Shown here: positions 1 through 8,094 of the stretch, piece by piece
Position numbering within the stretch: the first letter of the stretch is position 1
Layout of the letters: every line of letters starts with the position of its first letter
Origin: a bacterium 1xD42-87
GTDB lineage: Bacteria; Bacillota; Clostridia; Lachnospirales; Lachnospiraceae
Reading direction: 5' to 3'
Assembly (NCBI GenBank): GCA_003611805.1
Contig: RAYM01000052.1
Location: 1 to 37,383 of the forward strand
DNA: 37,383 nt
Made by a program: the position numbers and the translations under genes
Notes under the pieces: generated by a model
What the model saw: the letters and a program-made list of their open reading frames with translations, nothing else
What the model was told of the DNA's origin: nothing
Database searches by the model: none

Positions 1-96
1 TTTGGCCAGAACGGTGAGCTGTTCATCCAGACGTTCGGTGAAACGTATTGTTTTAGAGACATTGGGTTTGGCAAGTGGTTTATCGATCAGAAACAA
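1..96 (-). CDS. Partial ribbon-helix-helix type regulator (N-terminus only)
   Basis: Read on the minus strand, a TTG codon at 96-94 opens a frame that runs off the left end of the window. The visible residues contain SKTIRFTERLDEQLTVLA, the pattern of a short beta strand followed by a helix seen in Arc/CopG-type DNA-binding proteins, which on mobile elements often act as relaxosome or autoregulatory proteins. A GAGAGG motif lies about 9 bases upstream of the TTG. Only 32 codons are visible, so the family call is tentative and the start is inferred. Confidence 0.45.
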   Translation of the reverse strand, partial: MFLIDKPLAKPNVSKTIRFTERLDEQLTVLAK

Positions 97-124
97 AATG
101 GACACCTCTCACTTTATTTTCTTC

Positions 125-186
125 TTATAAATATAACTTTTGTCAGTTCGAAAATATAGACACATAAGTATATTTATAAATATAAC
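125..186. repeat. Pair of 13-bp direct repeats upstream of the RHH-type gene
   Basis: TTATAAATATAAC occurs at 125-137 and again at 174-186, 49 bp from start to start, within an AT-rich leader just upstream of the minus-strand gene. RHH proteins commonly bind short repeated operators near their own promoter, so an autoregulatory operator is possible, but AT-rich sequence gives such repeats by chance. The rest of 190-410 holds no convincing gene. Confidence 0.3.
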
Positions 187-411
187 CATTCACAAAATTT
201 TTATTTCCCTATCAAAAAAAGAAAAAGGAAAAGTCGCTACGGAACAGAAATGAAATGTGACGAATATCACGGGTATCTCATGCAGGATCGTTTGTGATTG
301 TCACATCTGTAAGTTGCGATATCTGTTTTCTTTCGTCCGGCACCCTTATCACCTCGACTTTTAATGCTGTAACGGTGGATACGGCATAACTTACTCTTAT
401 GGTGTCTTAAA

Positions 412-816
412 TACACCATCGGTCCAGATCCGCTTGGAAATATCACACGGATCAACCATGTGCTTGAATCGCTGGAGAAAAAACTCGCGGAAGCAAGGAT
501 CAAACTGGAGGATGTGGAACACCAGATTGAAAATGCCAGGGTGGAAGTGGCAAAACCTTTTGCAAAAGAGAGGGAGCTTGCTGAGAAACTGGAGCGTCTT
601 GCAGAACTGAATGCCCTGTTAAATATGGATGAGAAGGGCGAGGAGGGGATTGCCATGGATGATGAGGCTGAGAAACCGGCAGCAGACAGGCCTGCGGTAG
701 ATATACCCGCACAGAAACCATCGATACGGGAAAAAATGGAAACCTATAAAAAAGAGTCCATTGGTGGAAAGAATAAGGAGAGCCTTGCGGAGAGGCGAGA
801 AGAGGTAGTTCTGTAG
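412..816 (+). pseudogene. C-terminal remnant of a large mobile-element helicase/methylase
   Basis: The frame is open from a stop near 370, and recognisable protein begins around 418 with IGPDPLGNITRIN. It continues as a charged helical tail (EKKLAEARIKLEDVEHQIEN; KPFAKERELAEKLERLAELN). As I remember the family, this matches the extreme C-terminus of the very large SNF2-type helicase/N6-methylase proteins of Firmicutes conjugative elements. The helicase and methylase domains are absent, and sequence upstream of 412 is unrelated, so this looks like a truncation left by a rearrangement. A GTG at 460 could start a free-standing 118-aa product, but no good ribosome binding site precedes it. Confidence 0.5.
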
Positions 817-888
817 ATTGAAAGATGTAAAGTTTCAGGAAGTAAGACAGTCGGATCAGATTGTCTTTTTTGATACAAAGGAGGAAAG

Positions 889-2181
889 ATGAGTAAACAT
901 ACGATAAACGACCTGTACCAGATGCAGGCGCTCCCTCTTTCTCTCAAAATACGGATGACGCAGCGTCGCATTCGGGATTGGGTGGAATATTATGGGAAAG
1001 ATGGTGTCTATGTCAGCTTTAGCGGCGGGAAGGACAGTACCGTACTTTTGTACCTTGTAAGGGAGATTTACCCGGAGATAACAGGCGTGTATGTAGATAC
1101 TGGACTGGAATACCCGGAGGTGAAGGAGTTTGTGAGGCAGCATGAAAATGTGGAAATTCTCAGACCGAAAATGAATTTCCGGCAGGTCATTATGAAATAT
1201 GGCTATCCATTTATCAGTAAAGAGGTGGCGGATTGTGTCTATGGTTCGAGACGGTATGTAGAAAAGCTGACAGAACGGGAAAACAGTATGGAACAGGAAG
1301 GAATTGTTTCTAACCATACTTACATGGCGGATTTATTAGGGATAGACCGCAGGGAAGATAAGGAAAATGAAGCCTATAAATGTTTACAGCGCGGGGAGAT
1401 ACCAAGTGCGGCCATAAAAGCACCTGTCAGATACCTGATCCTGCAGGGAAAATATCCCCATAAAGAGAAAGGTGTGGAAACATCGGAGTATTCCAGAATG
1501 TACAACAAGGAGTGGTACAAATTCTTTTTGGACGCTCCTTTTGAGATTTCAGCCCACTGTTGTTCGATTATGAAAAAAGCGCCTATGAAGAACTATGCAA
1601 AGCGGACGGGGAAAATGCCGATGACGGCGCAGATGGCAAGTGAGAGCCGTCTCCGCACCATGAAGTGGCTGGAAAACGGCTGTAATGGTTTTGATATGAA
1701 AAGCCCGATCAGCAACCCCCTGTCTTTTTGGATGGAGCAGGATGTGCTTGAATATATTTACTGCAACCATATCCCCGTTGCCAGTGTGTACGGAAAAATA
1801 ACGGCGGATTATGGGGTGGAAAACCCACAGGGAAATACGATGGAGCTGGGATTATTCGATGAGGGAAAGCCTCTGTTTGAAACAACCGGGTGTAACAGGA
1901 CAGGGTGCGTTTTCTGCGGCTTCGGCTGCCACAGGGAGAAATCTCCGAACCGATGGGAGATTGCAGAGCGGTTCTCAAATCCTGCAATTATAGACTACAT
2001 GCTGAGGGGCGGTGCCTTCGATGAAAAGGGCGTCTGGAAACCGGATGAGAGGGGACTTGGATTCTGGTTTGTCATCGAGTGGATTAATGTACACGGAAAT
2101 TTGCATATCGTCATGCCCCATCGGGAGAAGTATCTGGAACAGTACATAACACAGGATACGGAAAAATTTCTTATGGCGTAA
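889..2181 (+). CDS. PAPS-reductase-family PP-loop protein
   Basis: 430 aa. The N-terminal half carries the PP-loop SGGKDS at residues 45-50, the ATP-pyrophosphatase signature of the phosphoadenosine phosphosulfate reductase/adenylyltransferase superfamily. Near the C-terminus lies a cysteine cluster (TGCNRTGCVFCGFGCHREK) that could bind a metal or iron-sulfur centre, as in DndC-like relatives. At 430 aa it is much longer than the sulfate-assimilation enzyme CysH, and no cys genes surround it, so a role in mobile-element biology or nucleic-acid modification is more likely than sulfur assimilation. The ATG at 889 follows an AAAGGAGG motif at a good distance. It sits between a helicase remnant and another element-type gene, so it probably travelled with them. 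Family call firm, substrate unknown. Confidence 0.82.
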   Translation: MSKHTINDLYQMQALPLSLKIRMTQRRIRDWVEYYGKDGVYVSFSGGKDSTVLLYLVREIYPEITGVYVDTGLEYPEVKEFVRQHENVEILRPKMNFRQVIMKYGYPFISKEVADCVYGSRRYVEKLTERENSMEQEGIVSNHTYMADLLGIDRREDKENEAYKCLQRGEIPSAAIKAPVRYLILQGKYPHKEKGVETSEYSRMYNKEWYKFFLDAPFEISAHCCSIMKKAPMKNYAKRTGKMPMTAQMASESRLRTMKWLENGCNGFDMKSPISNPLSFWMEQDVLEYIYCNHIPVASVYGKITADYGVENPQGNTMELGLFDEGKPLFETTGCNRTGCVFCGFGCHREKSPNRWEIAERFSNPAIIDYMLRGGAFDEKGVWKPDERGLGFWFVIEWINVHGNLHIVMPHREKYLEQYITQDTEKFLMA

Positions 2182-2215
2182 ACAGTGACAATCAGTGAAA
2201 CGGGAGGAAAACAAA

Positions 2216-2557
2216 ATGAAGAGTAAAAGAGTAATTCTTACCTATACGGTAGCAGAATGTGGTGAATATCATAGCTTGGGGAAATATTATGAGGGGATAC
2301 AGACGCTGGAGAAGGCGGTAGAACTTTACCTGCAGATGCCGACTGAGCGTATGCACGGTATTCCTGCGATCGGGATTAATCTCCATGTGGAAGGAGCGAA
2401 ACGGATACAGGATTCCCAGGTGGACATCCTTTCTGGCGATGAGATAGACGTGGGAATGATCAGACTTATGCCGGAGTTTTGTGGAAATCCGCAGGTGCTG
2501 GAGGCGTTAAATGCCATTATTAAGCGTTTCCCGGAGAAAGAGGTTATTGACTACTGA
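2216..2557 (+). CDS. Small mobile-element-associated protein, function unknown
   Basis: 113 aa from the ATG at 2216, chosen because CGGGAGG lies about 7 bases upstream; a GTG at 2195 in the same frame lies upstream of that motif and is unlikely. The sequence contains a segment MHGIPAIGINLHVEG followed by VDILSGDEIDVGMIRL, a pattern I associate with YodL/LPD-type small domains found on Firmicutes integrative elements. It follows the PP-loop gene by 34 bases and is probably cotranscribed. No catalytic motif is visible. Confidence 0.6.
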   Translation: MKSKRVILTYTVAECGEYHSLGKYYEGIQTLEKAVELYLQMPTERMHGIPAIGINLHVEGAKRIQDSQVDILSGDEIDVGMIRLMPEFCGNPQVLEALNAIIKRFPEKEVIDY

Positions 2558-2914
2558 TTTTCAGTTAAGGCATTGAAATGATATGTCCATTAAGTATTAC
2601 AAACTGATCGTTCTGCTTAATTTGCGATTCTTTTCATAATTTCACACATGACAGCGGGTACCTCTCAGCGTACTGAGCCTTTACTGCGTTTTTGCACGGA
2701 AACAGTATTTGGCTCTCGAGGCCTGCAATAGAGTTTACTTTACTGTATGCGCTGACGACTGTTTTGAAGTTTTCGACCAATTTTCGACCCTGCCCGGTTT
2801 AAACGGCTGGTAATATTTACATGACACGCCCTAATAGTTACAAAGTGCGTTTTAGGGGAGTTTTTGGTGTAATATGTCTAAAAAAGTCGTTTTAGGATAT
2901 CAGTGGAGATAAGT
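2558..2914. other. Gene-free boundary between element remnant and injection-system locus
   Basis: 357 bases with no credible gene on either strand. It contains a short hairpin-like CTCAG-CGTA-CTGAG near 2666, a close pair of TTTTCGACC motifs near 2771-2795, and two CGTTTTAGG motifs at 2849-2857 and 2888-2896. The promoter of the main operon must lie here; TTTACA near 2815 and TAATAT near 2871 are the only promoter-like boxes I see, and neither has a clean partner. The region probably marks the end of the left-hand mobile element. Confidence 0.35.
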
Positions 2915-4912
2915 ATGGGCAAAAAAACATTATGCGCGGTGGCCATATCGCTGATCCTGTTCTGTACAGCATCTCTTAACTGTCAGGCGCAGGAAACCGC
3001 GATGGCAAAGGAAGATCTGAATATTGTCTTTGCGGTAGATCACAGCGGTTCCATGAATGAACAGGATGCGGGACAGATGATTCCGAAGGTGCTGCAGATA
3101 TTTACAGATACGATGCACGGAGAAAATATCAGGATCGGATATCTCGCCTATAATGACACGATTGTTGCCCGGAAAACGCCTGTAGCAGTGGATCAGGAAG
3201 AACAGCGTCAGGCGTTGAAACAGACGATCGCAGATACGCAGAACCGCGGTGAGACAGATATTGGCCTCGGGCTTAAGGAAGCCTATCATCTGATGGATGG
3301 CTGCAGCGGGAAAAAGATGGTGGTACTGCTGTCTGACGGTGAGACGGATCTGGCTCGGTCTGACACGGGAAGGACGGAACAGGATTCAGAGCGGGATATC
3401 GAAGAAACCGTGCAGCTATGCCGGTCAGAAGGGACACCTGTCGTTACGGTTGCATTTGGCAGGGACTACGAGGGAGAAGAGGCAGAGCTGAAAAGGATAT
3501 CGGATCAGACAGGAGGAGAGAGTTATGAGGCGGGCAGGCCGGAGGAGCTGATTTCCATTTTGTATGACCTGTTCCACACGGATTTCAGCTACAGTGTCAG
3601 GGAGATCACCGACAGCGTGTATGATGGCGGCAGCCAGCGGATTAATTGTGGAACGGACGGTATGACCTATGATGAAATGACGGTGCTGTTTTTTTCAGAT
3701 CAGGAAATACAGGAAGCAGGAGTTATAAGCGGCGGCAGCAGGATATTGTCGGAAAGAAAAGATAATTATGCGGTGGTAAAGCTTCCCGGGACACCGGAAG
3801 ATCTCGCCATAGAGTTTGAGACAAAACAGAAGCAGCAGATTTCCGTCTTTCTGGTGGGCAGACGAAATATTACGCCTATGGTTGAATGGGATGGTGATAT
3901 CTATAAGAACAGGGAGACAGAATTTCAGATTCACTTTGCGGATGACAGTGGGAAACAGCCGTCTTCTTATACAGGGTTTCAGTGGACCGCGGAATTTCAG
4001 AGTATGACAGACGATATCTCGGTACCGGTTGCGCTGGAAATGGCGGAAAACGGACTTTTGGGAAAAGTGACGTTTACCAGCGCGGGTAAGTACAGCCTGT
4101 ATCTGTCGACAGGTGCAAACACGGAGAATACATATGAGGTTTCGCAGATTTCGGTTCTGAACACCCTGCCGGTCAGCGTTAAGAATGACCGCATTGAAAT
4201 GCTTACACGTTCTGGCGGACAGACGCTGGATCTGACGGCATATTTTGCGGACGGTGACGGCGATGCACTTACGTTTGCACTGCAGGAAGCGCCGTATGAT
4301 GTAGTGTCGGTGCGCATCGAAGGAAATGATCTCCATATTGTGCCGCAAGGGAGAGGAACAGGGGATATCGTGCTTCTCGTCTCAGACGGAGAGGGCAGCC
4401 TGATGGGGCGCATTACGGTGCGGGTGAGATCGTGGATGGAGGTTTATCCCGCGGTGCCGCTTTTCCTCGTATGTCTGGCGCTGTTTGCCATCTTTAAGAT
4501 TTACCGCAGGAAAAGGAAAGTGATCACTGTCCCGGAAACGGTGGAAGAGAAAAACAGATGCTATTTCACGGGCAAAGTGAATGTATACTTCACGCTGGTT
4601 CCGAATGGAACAGAGGAGATTCCGCCGCTTACGTTTATGCTGCATCCGATCAGGGAGGGTAAGATTACCGTTGGGGATATGTTAAAGAATTACGCAGAGT
4701 TATCGGCCCTGCTGGAGCTGGATCACATGTTCCTTTACCCGGCGGATAACAGGAAGATCATTTTTTACCACAATTCCAAGGCCTCTGTTATGATCGGGAA
4801 TTCCATCGTGTGCCGCAGGATGCAGTATGCCCTGTCCTATGGAAGCGTGATTTATGTGACATCACAGGATGGCAGCTGCGAGATGGAAATGCATTATGTA
4901 TCTACCAATTAG
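2915..4912 (+). CDS. Secreted, membrane-anchored von Willebrand A domain protein
   Basis: 665 aa from the ATG at 2915, chosen over a GTG at 2903 because GGAG lies 6 bases before it and because it opens directly on a signal peptide (MGKKTLCAVAISLILFC, cleavage probably near the AQA at 24-26). A VWA domain follows, with the MIDAS motif DHSGSM at about residues 42-47 and a second loop LSDGETD. Beyond it lie beta-rich segments, including an Ig- or cadherin-like stretch around residues 415-505 (DLTAYFADGDGDALTF). One membrane helix lies near 510-528, followed by KIYRRKRK and a beta-rich tail of about 130 residues expected inside the cell. First gene of the injection locus, 38 bases before the candidate sheath gene. 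A cell-surface sensor or anchor is a reasonable inference; ligand unknown. Confidence 0.75.
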   Translation: MGKKTLCAVAISLILFCTASLNCQAQETAMAKEDLNIVFAVDHSGSMNEQDAGQMIPKVLQIFTDTMHGENIRIGYLAYNDTIVARKTPVAVDQEEQRQALKQTIADTQNRGETDIGLGLKEAYHLMDGCSGKKMVVLLSDGETDLARSDTGRTEQDSERDIEETVQLCRSEGTPVVTVAFGRDYEGEEAELKRISDQTGGESYEAGRPEELISILYDLFHTDFSYSVREITDSVYDGGSQRINCGTDGMTYDEMTVLFFSDQEIQEAGVISGGSRILSERKDNYAVVKLPGTPEDLAIEFETKQKQQISVFLVGRRNITPMVEWDGDIYKNRETEFQIHFADDSGKQPSSYTGFQWTAEFQSMTDDISVPVALEMAENGLLGKVTFTSAGKYSLYLSTGANTENTYEVSQISVLNTLPVSVKNDRIEMLTRSGGQTLDLTAYFADGDGDALTFALQEAPYDVVSVRIEGNDLHIVPQGRGTGDIVLLVSDGEGSLMGRITVRVRSWMEVYPAVPLFLVCLALFAIFKIYRRKRKVITVPETVEEKNRCYFTGKVNVYFTLVPNGTEEIPPLTFMLHPIREGKITVGDMLKNYAELSALLELDHMFLYPADNRKIIFYHNSKASVMIGNSIVCRRMQYALSYGSVIYVTSQDGSCEMEMHYVSTN

Positions 4913-4950
4913 AGATAAAAATTTAACAAAGAGAAAGAGAGGATGAGGCA

Positions 4951-7113
4951 ATGGACGTAATCACGCAGACAAACAGGACGATTCTGTTTGAGGAGATCAA
5001 TCCTGAGAAAAATGATCTGCTGACCCTGATTGGGGATGTGAAGGGACAGAGCAGTCTGGACGACGACAAGGTGAAAGAAATCAATGAGAATCTGCTTGTG
5101 AAGAGTTTTGATGAATTTCTGGACAAGTTTGCGCCGGTGGTGTACTCCTTTTTCAATGCAAACAACCAGAAGGTAATGTACAGCCTGAAAAAGCCGGAGA
5201 ACATACCGGAGAACTGCATTACGGAGATTCCACTGAACATGGAAAATGATTTCCTGAAAATGCTGCTTACCCTGATCAGCACCAAGGGAGCCATGGGAAT
5301 CGCAAACGTGGATTTTAAGTTTGACAAGATACTGGACATGATCTCACCCAAGAAGATCATGGACGATATCAGACAGTCCAGAAAAGAAATCCAGTATGTA
5401 TATGGACAGTATGAGGCGCTGGACGACGGGGACCCCAAGAAGCTGGATGTGGGCGATAAGCTGAATTACATGTTTGAGCAGGCGAGCCAGAACTACAACA
5501 ATGTCATGGCGATGCTTCCCCTTGCCATAGAGGATATCAAGACAAGGCTGCTTATGGGAGACAGGGAGAACGGAGAGGGCGGACAGAAGTTTACGGCCGG
5601 ACTTCTCAGCATGGGCAATGACGGGGAACTGAAGATTCTGGAAGTCAGCAAGGAGGAGAACACCCAGCTTGCGGTCGTGGATGACAGCGCAAACACAGGT
5701 CTTATCGCGGCATTCAAAGAGGACTATGACGCCCTGAATGAGAACCGTTCCGAGTATGTGCGGGATCTGGTTGTGAGGACATTCTGCCCGCTGACATCCA
5801 CGATGGAGAGCGAGGTGGATCTGCCCCGTGAGATAGCCAACTACAATAACTATCTGGATTTCTACAAGCAGACAAAGGACGACTTTGTGAAAGTTGTGAA
5901 GCCGTTAATTGAGAAGATGCTGGGCGTCAAGACATTTTTTGACCAGTACAAGGTCAAAGAAAACGGGATGCGGCCCGCGCTTCTGGTGACCAATACAAGA
6001 CTGGAGCAGCAGGTTAAGGCACATAACCTGCCCCGTCTGGTGACATATCTGAACACCGTGAACGACAAAAACGAGTTTGAGAACACCATATGGTTTGCCA
6101 TCGTCCCTAATCTGGAGCTGGAACAGAGCAAGGGGATGAAGCTGCAGAGAGTCCGCTTTGCGGGAAACGAAAAGGTGGAGAAAACGGACCAGAATACCAT
6201 GGAGAGCCTGGCGAATCTGATGAATGCGATCTATCCCTATAAGGTTACCACCTTCTTCAGCTTTCAGTCTGGGGAAGAGACGACATTCAGCGCCATGGCC
6301 TCCACAGGTGTGGAAAAGTACAAGGAAAAGTGCGCCATGCTGATGAAGCGGGAATACAGCGAGTATGTAGTGCCCTGTATCCCGAACGTGACAGTGATTC
6401 CGAAGGATAAGTCGGGGCTGATTCTGGACAAGAAGATGGTGCTGAGCGAGGAGGGCGGCGCAGCCCTTTCCAAGGAAAAAGAGGATATCATGAAGCTTTG
6501 GATTGAGGGCGTCTATATCGGCGCAGCCTATGAGGCGGCAGGCCTGGTGGCGGCATGGCAGTGCCCGGAGTATTTGCGGGAGCGTTTCCCGAAGACGAAC
6601 CGGAGCTATCCGGGTGTACGGTTCGACATTGAGGCCGGAAATCATGCCCTGTGCGCAACCACGACAATGACCAAGGAGATATCCGGGTTTACCAATACGA
6701 TCAAAAATTCCATCAACAGCAGCGGCTTTGGATTTGTCTTTTCCTCCGAAAATGCGCAGCATAAAGGTAAGGACATACGCAACATCATGGTGTATAAGGC
6801 CAGAAACCTGCTGATGAATGAGAATGAATTTGAACCGATTTATAAGACGCTGGTCAGCACTTATATTGAGCGGATACTGCGCTTCTACAGCAATGATTTT
6901 AAAAAGGATAACATTTTAAGCTTTTTCAGCAATAACCCGGACAGCCAGAAGAGCAGATGGGGCGCGGACAGGGATTATGTCAATTCTATCTTACAGGATG
7001 GAGACGAGCTGTCCTACGAAATTGATGATAAGGCGGGAATCTGTAATATCCTGATTACTTTTAACAACAATACAAAGAATTTGAAGGTAGAAATGAGCAG
7101 GAAGACAAGTTAA
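4951..7113 (+). CDS. Candidate contractile sheath protein (single-chain, TssB/TssC-like)
   Basis: 720 aa. The call rests on position (directly before two tube genes, as tssB-tssC-hcp in type VI loci), length (close to TssB plus TssC added together), and faint sequence likeness. Residues 22-64 read DLLTLIGDVKGQ then a link and FDEFLDKFAPVV, which resembles the TssB N-terminal region (a glycine-containing strand, then an RDNFDEV-like helix). The centre has SIEGVYIGAAYEAAG-type small-residue helices, and the C-terminus ends in alternating hydrophobic strands (ILITFNNNTKNLKVEM) suited to strand exchange between sheath subunits. No signal peptide or membrane segment. ATG with GAGAGG upstream. If not a sheath it is an unknown large cytoplasmic protein. 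Confidence 0.55.
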   Translation: MDVITQTNRTILFEEINPEKNDLLTLIGDVKGQSSLDDDKVKEINENLLVKSFDEFLDKFAPVVYSFFNANNQKVMYSLKKPENIPENCITEIPLNMENDFLKMLLTLISTKGAMGIANVDFKFDKILDMISPKKIMDDIRQSRKEIQYVYGQYEALDDGDPKKLDVGDKLNYMFEQASQNYNNVMAMLPLAIEDIKTRLLMGDRENGEGGQKFTAGLLSMGNDGELKILEVSKEENTQLAVVDDSANTGLIAAFKEDYDALNENRSEYVRDLVVRTFCPLTSTMESEVDLPREIANYNNYLDFYKQTKDDFVKVVKPLIEKMLGVKTFFDQYKVKENGMRPALLVTNTRLEQQVKAHNLPRLVTYLNTVNDKNEFENTIWFAIVPNLELEQSKGMKLQRVRFAGNEKVEKTDQNTMESLANLMNAIYPYKVTTFFSFQSGEETTFSAMASTGVEKYKEKCAMLMKREYSEYVVPCIPNVTVIPKDKSGLILDKKMVLSEEGGAALSKEKEDIMKLWIEGVYIGAAYEAAGLVAAWQCPEYLRERFPKTNRSYPGVRFDIEAGNHALCATTTMTKEISGFTNTIKNSINSSGFGFVFSSENAQHKGKDIRNIMVYKARNLLMNENEFEPIYKTLVSTYIERILRFYSNDFKKDNILSFFSNNPDSQKSRWGADRDYVNSILQDGDELSYEIDDKAGICNILITFNNNTKNLKVEMSRKTS

Positions 7114-7143
7114 TTCCAGATTAAAGAAAAGGAGGAAAAAAAG

Positions 7144-7572
7144 ATGGGATTAAGATTAAAAATTGAGGGGAATGAGAGCATCCAGCTGAATGAGACCATC
7201 GTAACCGGGGTCAAATACGGTGCGGACATTCCGAAGGATTCCAACGCGCGCTCGACGGATCTGGGTTCCACGATCAGGATTACGGGTAAGATTCTTGCGG
7301 CGGTAGGAGGCGAAGCGGCAGACGACACGATGAAAATGGCCAAGTGGGCCCTCGTGCCGGCAGAGAATGCGGACTGCTACAGGAAGCTTACGATCGATGT
7401 GGTCAACGCGTCACAGGTGGTAAGACAGGTTACGCTTCCAAATGCTTTTGTCATCGGGTATGAGGAAGATTTTGCTGACGAAACAGGAGTTGGCACATTT
7501 ACCCTGCTTGTGAAACAGAAGAAGGATAAGATGGCGGGACTCGCGTTTGAAGGCGGGTTTGCAGGAGAATAG
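7144..7572 (+). CDS. Hcp/tail-tube-like protein, copy 1
   Basis: 142 aa, beta-rich, with an N-terminal strand GLRLKIEG, a conserved block DSNARSTDLGSTIRITGKI, one long central helix-like segment, and a C-terminal GVGTFTLLVKQKKDK strand. Size and layout fit the single-barrel tube proteins (Hcp, gp19-like) whose hexameric rings form the inner tube of contractile systems. Preceded by AAAGGAGGAAAA and followed 14 bases later by a paralogue. No signal peptide. Its place directly after the candidate sheath gene supports the role. Family call inferred from length, pattern and context rather than a diagnostic motif. Confidence 0.68.
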   Translation: MGLRLKIEGNESIQLNETIVTGVKYGADIPKDSNARSTDLGSTIRITGKILAAVGGEAADDTMKMAKWALVPAENADCYRKLTIDVVNASQVVRQVTLPNAFVIGYEEDFADETGVGTFTLLVKQKKDKMAGLAFEGGFAGE

Positions 7573-7586
7573 AAAGGAGATCAGCT

Positions 7587-8012
7587 ATGGGATTCAGATT
7601 AAAAATTGAAGGCGGTGCGGCAATCGAATTAAAGGAGCAGAGCATTACCTCTGTCAGATTCAGGACAGACATTCCGCAGGACTCCAATGCGCGCTCCACG
7701 GATCTGGGATCTACCGTGGAAATTACAGGAAAAATACTGACAGCGGTAGACGGGGAGCCCTTTGACGCGACAAAGGAGATCGGCAAGTGGGCGCTTGTGC
7801 CGGCGGAGAAGGCAGACTGCTACAGAAAGGTTACGATCGAGGTAATCGCGGCATCCCAGGAAGTGCGCAAATATACTTACCCGAACGCTTTCGTAGTGGA
7901 TTACAGGGAAGATTACGGGGATGTGGAGGGCGTAGGGACCTTCCGGCTTGTAATAAAGCAGAAGAAAGATAAGATGGCAAACATTGCAGTGGAAGGCGGG
8001 TATGCCGTATAA
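7587..8012 (+). CDS. Hcp/tail-tube-like protein, copy 2
   Basis: 141 aa, roughly 60-65% identical by hand alignment to the preceding gene and collinear with it without gaps over nearly the whole length. The blocks DSNARSTDLGST, KWALVPAE, DCYRK and QKKDKMA are shared, while the surface positions EESSI/AAAI, VKYG/VRFR and ending GGFAGE/GGYAV differ. AAAGGAG precedes the ATG. Two tube-type subunits could give a tube with a distinct initiator ring, or tubes with different lumen cargo preferences. A GC-rich hairpin without a U-tract follows it. Confidence 0.68.
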   Translation: MGFRLKIEGGAAIELKEQSITSVRFRTDIPQDSNARSTDLGSTVEITGKILTAVDGEPFDATKEIGKWALVPAEKADCYRKVTIEVIAASQEVRKYTYPNAFVVDYREDYGDVEGVGTFRLVIKQKKDKMANIAVEGGYAV

Positions 8013-8030
8013 GATTTGAGTTGAGTCTGC

Positions 8031-8050
8031 GGCGCGGGTATTCCCGCGCC
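8031..8050 (+). promoter_or_regulatory. GC-rich intergenic hairpin between tube and J-protein genes
   Basis: GGCGCGGG-TATT-CCCGCGCC forms a perfect 8-bp stem with a 4-base loop in the 82-bp gap after the second tube gene. No run of T follows, so it is not a standard intrinsic terminator. It could protect the 3' end of an abundant sheath-tube transcript or reduce read-through into the regulatory genes. Confidence 0.5.
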
Positions 8051-8094
8051 ATAGATTTCGGCAGCGCTGTCGGAGCCGGACATTGGGAGGCGGT

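Noticed and set aside
267..656. Minus-strand 129-codon serine-rich frame
   Set aside because: Low-complexity serine-rich translation antisense to the helicase remnant, with no ribosome binding site; a shadow frame.
889..2181. CysH sulfate-assimilation reductase
   Set aside because: The protein is far longer than CysH, has a different C-terminal cysteine cluster, and lies among mobile-element genes with no sulfate pathway neighbours.
8031..8050. Intrinsic terminator after the tube genes
   Set aside because: The stem is strong, but no T-run follows and the next gene continues in the same direction 45 bases later.
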